Positions 42,012 through 48,961 of a stretch of DNA of 48,961 nt are shown piece after piece. The stretch comes from Andreesenia angusta. Its GTDB lineage: Bacteria; Bacillota; Clostridia; Tissierellales; Gottschalkiaceae. The notes beneath the pieces are model-generated. The model was not told where the DNA came from. It worked only from the letters and a program-made list of their open reading frames with translations, and made no database searches. The number at the start of each line of letters is the position of its first letter. Position 1 is the stretch's first letter. The stretch spans positions 1 through 48,961 of the forward strand of contig JAUNVB010000008.1 in the NCBI GenBank assembly GCA_030537835.1. Direction: 5' to 3'. Position numbers and translations under genes: made by a program.

Positions 42012-42197
42012 TTACTTTTTCTTCTTAAGCTTTTTCAAAAATTCTCTTCTCGGAATCATAATCTGTCTTTCACAACCAAGGCATTTTAATTTAAAATCTA
42101 TCCCTGTCCTTCTTATTTCCCATTCATTTGTTCCACAGGGATGCCCCTTCTTCAAAATAACTATATCTCCTATATTAAAATCCTGTATATTGTTCAT
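42012..42197 (-). CDS. DUF951 family protein
   Basis: 61-aa basic protein. 'IGDIVILKKGHPCGTNEWEIRRTGIDFKLKCLGCERQIMIPR' contains a GHPCG motif and a CxxC (residues about 39-42), likely binding zinc; the C-terminus is Lys-rich. DUF951 proteins are small and commonly lie near rpsF or mscS-like genes in Bacillota. 16 bp downstream of the mscS-like gene, in the same operon. Function unknown. Confidence 0.85.
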   Translation of the reverse strand: MNNIQDFNIGDIVILKKGHPCGTNEWEIRRTGIDFKLKCLGCERQIMIPRREFLKKLKKKK

Positions 42198-42212
42198 AAA
42201 TATCTCCCAATT

Positions 42213-43043
42213 CTATTTAGATATCGAAATTTTTCTAAGATTCTTTATATCTACACCACTCTTTATGAGATGCTCAATAATCAATTTCCTCATATTATAT
42301 GCCACTTTAAATTGACTGCTAGGCTTAGTCATAGCATACATATTTATTCGCATATCTGTATTCGTAAATTCTGCTATACCATTTATAATTGGTCCTGATG
42401 TTATATCTTCTCCATACTTATCCTTTATAATATCAGACACTTCTTCTAATTTCCTAAAGACTTGATCTATATCTTCTTCGTATGAAATTCTAATGTCTAC
42501 ATCTGCTTTCATACTTCCCCTACTTTTATTCGTAACTGTTTCTATCTGTCCATTTGGTATTATATGCAGTTCTCCATTAAATGCCCTTATCTTAGTAACT
42601 CTTATTTGCATATCTTCAACTATTCCATCAAAATCTCCAATTTGTATATGTTCTCCTACGGAATATTGATCTTCAAACAATATAAAAAATCCCGTTATTA
42701 CATCTTGAACTAAAGACTTAGCTCCGAATCCAATAGCTACTCCTCCAATTCCTGCTGTTGCTATTAAAGAACGTGTCTCTATACCTATCCTTTGAAGAAT
42801 CATAACTCCAGCTATAAAATAAATAAAATATTTCACTAGTGATTGAGTTATAACTGAGAGAGTTATAGCTTTACGAGATTCTATACTAAATTTTTTTAAT
42901 TTAGTATTTCTCTTAAAGAATTTATCTATTGCCTTAGAGCTTAAAAATATTGAAATCTTTGCTAACATTAGAATTACAATTATAGTTATAAGGCCATTTG
43001 CTAAGCCTATTATATTTATATTACTTATAAATCTTTTTACCAT
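42213..43043 (-). CDS. mscS: MscS-type mechanosensitive ion channel
   Basis: 276-aa channel that opens under membrane tension to release osmolytes. Three membrane segments (about 13-35, 55-78, 85-115); the pore-lining TM3 reads 'TAGIGGVAIGFGAKSLVQDVITGFFILFEDQYSVGEHIQIGDFDG', the glycine/alanine-rich signature of the family, followed by the beta domain ('VTKIRAFNGELHIIPNGQI') and the C-terminal alpha-beta domain. AAAGGAG before the ATG; 3 bp after the DUF3343 gene. Part of yedF-DUF3343-mscS-DUF951. Confidence 0.93.
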   Translation of the reverse strand: MVKRFISNINIIGLANGLITIIVILMLAKISIFLSSKAIDKFFKRNTKLKKFSIESRKAITLSVITQSLVKYFIYFIAGVMILQRIGIETRSLIATAGIGGVAIGFGAKSLVQDVITGFFILFEDQYSVGEHIQIGDFDGIVEDMQIRVTKIRAFNGELHIIPNGQIETVTNKSRGSMKADVDIRISYEEDIDQVFRKLEEVSDIIKDKYGEDITSGPIINGIAEFTNTDMRINMYAMTKPSSQFKVAYNMRKLIIEHLIKSGVDIKNLRKISISK

Positions 43044-43046
43044 AAT

Positions 43047-43340
43047 TTACTCCTTTGAATTTATATCAAGTTCATTAACTTCAACTTTTTCCTTAGTTCT
43101 AATTATATTAAATACCCCTCTTAATATAATTTGTCCTTCTGAAATCATCTCTTTAAGCACGGAAAATATATCATCTTTTTCCTCATCTTCAAATCTAATA
43201 GAAAGACCACAGCTTGCTGTTATCTCCCTTGGTGTAGGTATTACTTTTATCTTAAATTCTCTTTTCTTTAAAGCTTTTTCTGTTTTTATTGCATGATGTG
43301 TTGATCTAAAAGTTATTACATTCATCTCAGTTTCTATCAT
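43047..43340 (-). CDS. DUF3343 protein (putative Se/S-carrier-like)
   Basis: 97 aa. 'VITFRSTHHAIKTEKALKKREFKIKVIPTPREITASCGLSIRFE' is the DUF3343 signature; the cysteine in 'TASCGLS' (about residue 44) is conserved in the family and is the probable carrier site. It sits directly between yedF and mscS. DUF3343 genes often accompany yedF and selenium-utilisation genes in Clostridia, hence the putative carrier label; activity is not proven. AGAGGTGT precedes the ATG; a second ATG five codons on is possible. Confidence 0.85.
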   Translation of the reverse strand: MIETEMNVITFRSTHHAIKTEKALKKREFKIKVIPTPREITASCGLSIRFEDEEKDDIFSVLKEMISEGQIILRGVFNIIRTKEKVEVNELDINSKE

Positions 43341-43372
43341 TTTTTATACACCTCTAAATTTTACTTTTTTAT

Positions 43373-43990
43373 CTATAGCTTTATAGTATTTGAAGCATTC
43401 AGTAATTTTTCTGCTATAGTATACATATTAGTTACTTCTCCAACTTTTAATTTATCTGCTAAATTATAATAATCTAAGCAAGTTCCACAAGAGTAAATTT
43501 CGACTCCTTCTTTTTCTAATTTTTCTATATCTAAAACTACATCTGAGCCTTCTGTTGTCAGTTTAACTCCACCATTTAAGAATATTAGAGTCTTCGGTTT
43601 GTTTTTAAACTCTGTAAGAGTATATAGGAATCCTTTGATTAAAACTCCTCCTAATTCATCATTACCATGACCTAATTTGTCTTTATCAAATAAAATGACA
43701 GTATTATCTCCTATCTGAGATAATCTGTTAGATATTTCTCCAGATTCTTTTTCATTTTTTCCCTCTAAAGTTTTGCCCTTTATACCTTCTATATAAAAAT
43801 AACCATCTTTTTCTTCAACCTCAAATTCATAGCCAAGATTAGAATAGAGTTTTGACATATTTATTCTAGCAGCTTCATTATCTACTATCGTCAATAATCT
43901 CTCATCTTCTTTCATATCATCTAATTCTTTCTTTGTTAAAATAACTGGCTTAGGGCAAAGCATGCCTCTTGCATCTATTTCTCTTGCCAT
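43373..43990 (-). CDS. yedF: sulfurtransferase-like selenium metabolism protein YedF
   Basis: 205 aa, a fusion of an N-terminal TusA/SirA-like domain (1-70) with catalytic-type 'GMLCPKPVILTKKEL' (C12) and a C-terminal DsrE-like domain (about 88-200) with 'LIFLNGGVKL' and a CxxC-type 'YSCGTCLDYYNLA'. This architecture is the YedF form associated with selenium metabolism in selenate- and selenoprotein-using bacteria. GGAGGG precedes the ATG. First of the yedF-DUF3343-mscS-DUF951 operon. No selA, selB, selD or selenoprotein gene is visible in the window, so the selenium role is by family only. Confidence 0.9.
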   Translation of the reverse strand: MAREIDARGMLCPKPVILTKKELDDMKEDERLLTIVDNEAARINMSKLYSNLGYEFEVEEKDGYFYIEGIKGKTLEGKNEKESGEISNRLSQIGDNTVILFDKDKLGHGNDELGGVLIKGFLYTLTEFKNKPKTLIFLNGGVKLTTEGSDVVLDIEKLEKEGVEIYSCGTCLDYYNLADKLKVGEVTNMYTIAEKLLNASNTIKL

Positions 43991-44062
43991 TATATTCCCT
44001 CCATATTATAATTGTATACTTATAGTATAACAATAAAACTATTTATTTTTCAATTCTTTTGC

Positions 44063-47000
44063 TTATTCCACTGATTTAAGTGATTCTATCATATTTATAG
44101 CCTTTAGTTTCTTATGAATTATAAAAAGAACTCCTATAGAAATTATCAGAGTCACTATTGAAGAGATTAAATAGTTATACCATCTTGTTTCAGGGTCCAT
44201 CATAACGGATGGTGGTTCAACACTTAGGAGAACGTATCTGTGTAGAAATATTCCAATAAATAATCCTAAAGCTATTCCCATTATTGTTAATAAAAGAGTT
44301 TCACGATATACATAAGCTGTAACCTCTTTATTATAAAAACCTAGAACTTTTATAGTAGACAGCTCTCTTTCTCTTTCAGAAACATTTATATTAGTTAAAT
44401 TATACAGAACTACTATTGCTAATAAAGATCCACAAGCTAATATTACTAATACTATAGCATCTATAGAATCTTCCATATCACTAATTATATTTCTTATATA
44501 ATTAGTACTTATTATAGCCATTGTTGCCTTATTTTCCATTATTTCTTTACTCATCTCTTCCATAGCTTTGTTCCCATTATTTTTAGCTTTTATAAGATAT
44601 GAGTTATTATTATATTTATCATTAAAAATTTTATTATAATAATTATCCGTCATATAAATATATTGACCTGCATAGTTTTCCGTTATCCCTGATACCTTAA
44701 GATTATATATTTTATTATCTTCATCTTTAAATTTTATATAATCTCCATTTTTTATATTTTCAACTTTAGCTATTTTTTCTCCAATATATACTCCATAGTC
44801 ATTGAGTTCATAATTCTCGAGTGTCTTTCTATTTCTTAATTTTATAAATTTACTAAATTCTTCTTTAGAATCTGTAGAGAGCAGAATTGCATTCTCATAT
44901 TTCAATAGTGGAGAATCTATATTTCCTGATTTATAATTAACCTTTAGAGACTCTTTTACATTTTCCACATCATCTATTGCATTTTCATATTTATCCTTTG
45001 GATAATCTTCCAAGTTATAAGCAATTATGGCATCAAATTTAAATAGCTCTTCGTATTGTTTCTCTTCTATTCCACTTAATGAGTTTTTTATTCCTATTCC
45101 CATGAAGATCAAAGCAGTACAACCTGCAACACCAAATACAGTCATCAGCATTCGCTTTTTATATCTAAATATATTTCTAGCTGTAACCTTTTGAATGAAA
45201 GTTAATCTCTTCCAAATAAATTTAAATCTTTCTAAAAATATTCTTGATCCTATTTCAGGTGCCTTTGGTCTCATAAGACTAGCAGCATTTTCTTTTAAAT
45301 CTTTTATCGAAACCCAGTAAGCTGCTCCCGCAGTGCTTAATAAAGATATTAGTGACGCTATGACAATATCTTTGTAGTGAATTTTTATAGCTATATCTCC
45401 TATATCTTGTGGAGCCATATAAGCATCAAATATTACTTTCGATAATACTGTTGTCCCAAAAGTTGAACCAATTATTATCCCTATTATTGCTGAAAAAAGC
45501 CCATAATGTGTGAATTTTTTTATTATATCCCTGTTACTATATCCTAATGCCTTCATAGTGCCCATGAAACTCCTCTGTTCATCTACCATCCTAGTCATAG
45601 TTGTTAAAGAAACTAGAATTGCTATTGCAAAGAAGAAAACAGGAAATATATTCGATAAACTATCAATATTTCTAGAACTCGTTAATATATAGTTGTAATT
45701 TGGATCGTCTATTTTAGAATTTATGAAATATTTAGGTTTTTTTATTTTTTTTATTTCCTCTTTTGCTTCCTCTATTTCAATTTCTCCACTTTCTATCTTT
45801 TCTTCTGCTTCTACCTTCTTATCATCATATTCTTTTAAACCTCTCTGATATTTCTTCTCTCCACTTTCTATTTCGTCTTTTGCTCTATTGAGCTCTATTT
45901 TTGCTTTTAATTTTGCTTCTTGATATTTCTTTTTTTCTTGATTTAATATATTCTCTGCTGAATTCACATCATTTAAACCGGAATCTAATTCAAAATTAGA
46001 TTCTAATATTGTTTTTCTATTCATATCAATCTCTTTTTTTATCTCATCTACTCTAGCTCTAATCTTATTATAATCAGATAATAAGAGATTATATTTATAT
46101 TTTTTCGAATTTAAAATTTCTTTCTGATTAGAGTTTAAATCTTCTAAACTTTCTAAATCATAAATATCGGAACTTAGTTTATCTAATTTCTTTCTTGCTT
46201 TTTCTAAACTATCTTGACTAGAGTTTAATTCTTTCTCCATTCTAAATAGCTTATTATCTCCGAAGTTTTTTAATAAATTTCCTGTATCTAATCGAATTTT
46301 AGCATCTTTAATCTTATTTTCGCCCTCTAATAGCTTTTCTTTTCCTTCTATAAATTTTAAATTTGCCTCAGCATTCTCTGTATATAATCTTTCTTTTCCT
46401 TCTTCAATATCTTTTTTTGCATTTTCTAATTCATTCTTTCCTCTATCTAATTCTTCTCTAGCTGCCTTTAATTCATTCTCCGCTTCTTCTATCTCTAATT
46501 CTGCCTCATTTATAAATGTACTTAATCTATTTTCTGATCTGTTTTCAAATCGCTTTCTGAGTTCATCAGCATATTCGCTTACTTTATCTTCATATTCTTT
46601 TGAATAGCTTTTTAAATCGCCTATATCTTTATACTTCAATCTTGCTATCGTATAAAAAGGTAGATTGAAATTCTCATCTTTAATTATTCCAAATCCTAAT
46701 ATATCGCCTGAGCCTATATTAGTCTTTCCTCTATCTTCTTTGCTCAAATATTCAGGACTCTTTACAAATCCTACTATATTAAACTTTTTTGTTTTTAATG
46801 AATCTGTCTGATTTTCTTCTGATTTAACTTCTAATTCTTGTCCTATATCATATCCTTTTTTCTTTAATTTTATATCTAATAATATATCATTAGGTTCTTT
46901 TAAAGCCTTGCCCTCTAATAATTTGTATAAAGCTAAATCTGAAGATTCAGATTGAAGTCTTATTATATTTCTATCATTGTCTAAAATATAATCTGAAATA

Positions 47001-47266
47001 TATCCATATTCTACTCTTTCTAAATTTCTAGTATTATTAATTATCTTTTCATCAACTTCATCTATTCCTAATGTCGATCTTATCGTTATATCTGGCATAT
47101 TATAATACTCACAATAATTCTCTAAAGTCTCTCTTATATTTATTCCTGTAGCTTTTAATCCTGTGTAGACAAATACTCCTAATGCAATTAGACATAGTAT
47201 AGATAAAAATCTTGTTTTTGTCTTTATTGCTTCAATCATCCTATCTTTTCTAATTGCTTCTTTCAA
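44063..47266 (-). CDS. large FtsX-type ABC permease with coiled-coil insert
   Basis: About 1,067 aa. N-terminal membrane segment (about 22-40), a MacB-like extracellular region, then a long coiled coil (about 255-515) built from repeating 'ELxxAKxELxxGxxEL' and 'KKxDxLxSxxxDxE' units, a first FtsX domain with three membrane segments (about 535-660), a linker with 'VTARNIFRYKKRMLMTVFGVAG' (about 690) and a second FtsX domain (about 950-1070). Firmicute relatives work with a LolD-like ATPase in export or envelope stress. A GTG at 47275 is possible, but AGGTGAT is better placed for the TTG at 47266. It immediately follows the ATPase gene. Confidence 0.9.
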   Translation of the reverse strand: MKEAIRKDRMIEAIKTKTRFLSILCLIALGVFVYTGLKATGINIRETLENYCEYYNMPDITIRSTLGIDEVDEKIINNTRNLERVEYGYISDYILDNDRNIIRLQSESSDLALYKLLEGKALKEPNDILLDIKLKKKGYDIGQELEVKSEENQTDSLKTKKFNIVGFVKSPEYLSKEDRGKTNIGSGDILGFGIIKDENFNLPFYTIARLKYKDIGDLKSYSKEYEDKVSEYADELRKRFENRSENRLSTFINEAELEIEEAENELKAAREELDRGKNELENAKKDIEEGKERLYTENAEANLKFIEGKEKLLEGENKIKDAKIRLDTGNLLKNFGDNKLFRMEKELNSSQDSLEKARKKLDKLSSDIYDLESLEDLNSNQKEILNSKKYKYNLLLSDYNKIRARVDEIKKEIDMNRKTILESNFELDSGLNDVNSAENILNQEKKKYQEAKLKAKIELNRAKDEIESGEKKYQRGLKEYDDKKVEAEEKIESGEIEIEEAKEEIKKIKKPKYFINSKIDDPNYNYILTSSRNIDSLSNIFPVFFFAIAILVSLTTMTRMVDEQRSFMGTMKALGYSNRDIIKKFTHYGLFSAIIGIIIGSTFGTTVLSKVIFDAYMAPQDIGDIAIKIHYKDIVIASLISLLSTAGAAYWVSIKDLKENAASLMRPKAPEIGSRIFLERFKFIWKRLTFIQKVTARNIFRYKKRMLMTVFGVAGCTALIFMGIGIKNSLSGIEEKQYEELFKFDAIIAYNLEDYPKDKYENAIDDVENVKESLKVNYKSGNIDSPLLKYENAILLSTDSKEEFSKFIKLRNRKTLENYELNDYGVYIGEKIAKVENIKNGDYIKFKDEDNKIYNLKVSGITENYAGQYIYMTDNYYNKIFNDKYNNNSYLIKAKNNGNKAMEEMSKEIMENKATMAIISTNYIRNIISDMEDSIDAIVLVILACGSLLAIVVLYNLTNINVSERERELSTIKVLGFYNKEVTAYVYRETLLLTIMGIALGLFIGIFLHRYVLLSVEPPSVMMDPETRWYNYLISSIVTLIISIGVLFIIHKKLKAINMIESLKSVE

Positions 47267-47275
47267 ATCTATCAC

Positions 47276-47977
47276 CTACCATTCTAATAGCTCTGGATCA
47301 ATAGGATTCTCATTAATATCTTCTCTTATTACTTTAGCATCTCTCATTTCTATTATTCTATCCGCCATATCTGTTAATGCCTTATTATGTGTTACTAGAA
47401 TAACTGTAGTTCCTGTTTTATCACACATATCTTTTAATAACTTTAATACTGCTTTCCCTGTATTATAATCTAAGGCACCAGTAGGTTCATCACAGAGCAA
47501 TAATTTAGGTTTTTTTGCTATAGCTCTGGCTATGGAGACTCTTTGTTGTTCTCCTCCTGAAAGTTGTGCTGGAAAATTATCTTTTCTATCTTCTAATCCT
47601 ACACTTTTAAGTGCCTCTATTGGGTTCATAGCATCTGAAACTATTTGCGTAGCTAATTCTACATTTTCAAGAGCTGTAAGATTAGGTACTAAATTATAGA
47701 ATTGAAATACGAATCCTATATCATACCTTCTATATTTAGTGAGCTCTCTTTCATTATACTTAGATATATCTTGACCATCAATTAATATGCTTCCTTCATC
47801 TACACTTTCCATTCCACCTAGTATATTAAGTAATGTCGATTTACCCGCTCCAGAACTTCCAACCATTACTGCAAATTCACCTTTTTCTACTTTAAAATTA
47901 ATTTTATTATTTGCAATTATAGTTATTTCACCATTTTTATAAAACTTAGAACTATCTATAGCTTCTACATAGGCCAT
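47276..47977 (-). CDS. LolD/MacB-like ABC transporter ATPase
   Basis: 233 aa, complete and canonical: Walker A GSSGAGKS (about 41-48), Q-loop '[16 protein letters not shown]', signature LSGGEQQR (about 139-146), Walker B '[12 protein letters not shown]' and H-loop 'ILVTHN'. Drives the FtsX-type permease whose gene follows with no gap. Start ATG with AAGGTGAG. Cargo not known; systems of this shape often handle peptides, cell-wall components or antibiotics. Confidence 0.93.
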   Translation of the reverse strand: MAYVEAIDSSKFYKNGEITIIANNKINFKVEKGEFAVMVGSSGAGKSTLLNILGGMESVDEGSILIDGQDISKYNERELTKYRRYDIGFVFQFYNLVPNLTALENVELATQIVSDAMNPIEALKSVGLEDRKDNFPAQLSGGEQQRVSIARAIAKKPKLLLCDEPTGALDYNTGKAVLKLLKDMCDKTGTTVILVTHNKALTDMADRIIEMRDAKVIREDINENPIDPELLEW

Positions 47978-48084
47978 ATACTCACCTTCTTTACTTATTA
48001 TAGTGAATAATATAATTTTAACAGATATATATAATTTTTAAACTCTATTTTCATAAATCTTATATTTCTATATAAATAAAAAAA

Positions 48085-48111
48085 CAGACCATGAAATTAT
48101 ATCATAGTCTG
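48085..48111 (-). terminator. terminator of the rRNA/tRNA cluster 2 transcript
   Basis: 10-bp stem CAGACCATGA / TCATAGTCTG with one mismatch, 7-base loop; T7 on the minus side. It ends the long tRNA array that begins with 5S rRNA. Confidence 0.8.
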
Positions 48112-48119
48112 CAATTCTT

Positions 48120-48208
48120 TGGCGGAGAGGGTGGGATTCGAACCCACGTGGGCGTGAACCCTAACGGTTTTCAAGACCGCCCCGTTATGACCACTTCGGT
48201 ACCTCTCC
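48120..48208 (-). tRNA. tRNA-Ser (anticodon TGA)
   Basis: 89 nt with encoded CCA and a long variable arm, acceptor GGAGAGG, anticodon loop CTTGAAA. Confidence 0.95.
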
Positions 48209-48227
48209 AAATATTTAATTAATAAAA

Positions 48228-48302
48228 TGGCTGGGGTAGCTGGATTCGAACCAACGAATGTCAGAGTCAAAGTCTGATGCCTTACCGCTTGGCGATACCC
48301 CA
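48228..48302 (-). tRNA. tRNA-Gln (anticodon TTG)
   Basis: 75 nt with encoded CCA; acceptor TGGGGTA (U1-A72 as usual for Gln); anticodon loop CTTTGAC. Confidence 0.93.
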
Positions 48303-48309
48303 ATATTAT

Positions 48310-48386
48310 TGGCGCACCTGGGAGGATTCGAACCCCCGGCGCACGGATTAGAAGTCCGTTGCTCTATCCTACTGAGCTACAGGTGC
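48310..48386 (-). tRNA. tRNA-Arg (anticodon TCT)
   Basis: 77 nt with encoded CCA; acceptor GCACCTG; anticodon loop CTTCTAA. Reads AGA, the main Arg codon in this window. Confidence 0.95.
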
Positions 48387-48392
48387 ATATAA

Positions 48393-48466
48393 TGGAGCGG
48401 GTGAAGGGAATCGAACCCTCGCAACTGGCTTGGAAGGCCAGGGCTCTACCACTGAGCTACACCCGC
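48393..48466 (-). tRNA. tRNA-Gly (anticodon TCC)
   Basis: 74 nt with encoded CCA; acceptor GCGGGTG; anticodon loop CTTCCAA. Confidence 0.95.
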
Positions 48467-48471
48467 GTATT

Positions 48472-48547
48472 TGGTGGTCGCAATAGGGCTCGAACCTATG
48501 ACCCCCTGCTTGTAAGGCAGATGCTCTCCCAGCTGAGCTATGCGACC
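48472..48547 (-). tRNA. tRNA-Val (anticodon TAC), copy 2
   Basis: 76 nt with encoded CCA, identical to 30735-30810. Confidence 0.95.
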
Positions 48548-48553
48548 TAGTTA

Positions 48554-48628
48554 TGGTGACCCTACCGGGATTCGAACCCGGGTTACCGCCGTGAAAGGGC
48601 GATGTCTTAACCGCTTGACCATAGGGCC
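48554..48628 (-). tRNA. tRNA-Glu (anticodon TTC), copy 2
   Basis: 75 nt with encoded CCA, identical to 30817-30891. Confidence 0.95.
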
Positions 48629-48637
48629 TTAATTTAA

Positions 48638-48712
48638 TGGTTGCGGAGGCTGGATTCGAACCAACGACCTTCGGGTTATGAGCCCGACGAGCTGCCACTG
48701 CTCCACTCCGCG
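48638..48712 (-). tRNA. initiator tRNA-fMet (anticodon CAT)
   Basis: 75 nt with encoded CCA. The C1-A72 mismatch at the acceptor end and the three consecutive G-C pairs in the anticodon stem (GGG/CCC around the CAT loop) mark the initiator tRNA. Confidence 0.93.
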
Positions 48713-48732
48713 TTATCTTTTTTATTATTTTA

Positions 48733-48821
48733 TGGTGCCGAGGACCGGAATCGAACCGGTACGATCTGTGAGGATCGCAGGATTTTAAGTCCTGTGCGTC
48801 TGCCAGTTCCGCCACCCCGGC
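48733..48821 (-). tRNA. tRNA-Leu (anticodon TAA)
   Basis: 89 nt with encoded CCA, acceptor GCCGGGG, long variable arm, anticodon loop CTTAAAA. Confidence 0.94.
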
Positions 48822-48827
48822 ATCATT

Positions 48828-48902
48828 TGGCTCCTGGGGTGGGATTCGAACCCACAGCCTATCGGTTAACAGCCGAGTGCTCCACCGTTGAGCTACCCAG
48901 GA
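48828..48902 (-). tRNA. tRNA-Asn (anticodon GTT)
   Basis: 75 nt with encoded CCA; acceptor TCCTGGG; anticodon loop CTGTTAA. First tRNA after the 5S gene. Confidence 0.94.
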
Positions 48903-48910
48903 ATAATAAC

Positions 48911-48961
48911 TGGCGATGTCCTACTCTCCCAGGCCGTCTCCAGCCAAGTACCATCAGCGCT
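48911..48961 (-). rRNA. rrf: 5S ribosomal RNA, 3' part (truncated by the window edge)
   Basis: The minus strand reads GGTACTTGGCTGGAGACGGC, then CTGGGAGAGTAGGACATCGC and CAG, the conserved 3' third of bacterial 5S rRNA. The rest, and presumably 23S and 16S, lie beyond the right edge. Confidence 0.92.

Larger units (their letters stand above)
48472..48628. repeat. 157-bp perfect direct repeat (tRNA-Val/tRNA-Glu pair), copy 2
   Basis: Identical to 30735-30891 including the short spacer. Confidence 0.9.

Noticed and set aside
48097-48815. Open frames in both directions over the second tRNA cluster
   Set aside because: They translate tRNA genes ('VGSNPATP', 'RFPSPAP' type); no protein signal.

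Overview
The window is AT-rich, dense bacterial chromosome. Short intergenic gaps, strong AGGAGG-type ribosome sites, heavy AGA/ATA codon use, hairpin terminators, SLH-domain surface proteins and typical Firmicute gene blocks (walJ-htrA-rlmH; rpsF-ssb-rpsR / DUF2232-gdpP-rplI / dnaB; dnaD-dnaI) point to a low-GC anaerobic Bacillota. A flavodiiron protein, an XdhC-type maturation factor, YedF with DUF3343, and meso-diaminopimelate dehydrogenase fit the Clostridia/Tissierellia (Peptoniphilaceae-like) best; this is inference. Most genes and all stable RNA genes lie on the minus strand, and a 5S rRNA gene enters from the right edge, so minus is probably the leading strand and the origin lies beyond the right end.

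Layout. 0-2.9 kb: a small PH-like protein divergent from sigma-54 (rpoN), then an SLH surface protein. 2.9-7.2 kb: GNAT, exonuclease III and glyoxalase I on minus, then XdhC-family factor and branched-chain aminotransferase on plus. 7.2-12.4 kb: a C39-like cysteine peptidase overlapping the cystine symporter tcyP, a short FUSC protein, a membrane polysaccharide deacetylase and an EamA transporter. 12.4-18.6 kb: a gap with a strong terminator and a possible gene remnant, a Cys-rich membrane protein, DEAD-box helicase, topoisomerase III, an SLH protein with a possible CAP domain, and a YdjM-like hydrolase. 18.7-27.1 kb: a degenerate RlmH paralogue on plus, class V aminotransferase with an ECF S component, DUF1648 and DUF1846 proteins, then (read leftwards) MATE, walJ, htrA, a 55-aa CxxH/CxxC protein and a second RlmH. 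27.3-31 kb: dnaD-dnaI, ddh and five tRNAs. 31-37.4 kb: an unusual ABC pair, a methyltransferase, dnaB, a flavodiiron protein, a GNAT and three DnaA-box-like sites. 37.4-42.2 kb: rplI, gdpP, DUF2232, rpsR, ssb and rpsF with an S6:S18-type leader, and DUF951. 42.2-48 kb: MscS, DUF3343, YedF and an FtsX-type ABC exporter. 48.1-49 kb: nine tRNAs and the 3' end of 5S rRNA.

The most notable observation is the pair of RlmH homologues about 4 kb apart with complementary losses. One (18715-19119) keeps the family's C-terminal catalytic tail but has lost the IGGxxGL SAM loop and the PHQ motif. The other (23050-23493) keeps the SAM loop and HQ but ends before the YHK tail. Known bacterial RlmH builds its active site across the homodimer, SAM pocket from one subunit and C-terminal tail from the other. 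The pair therefore looks like a homodimer split into an obligate heterodimer, which I do not know to have been described.
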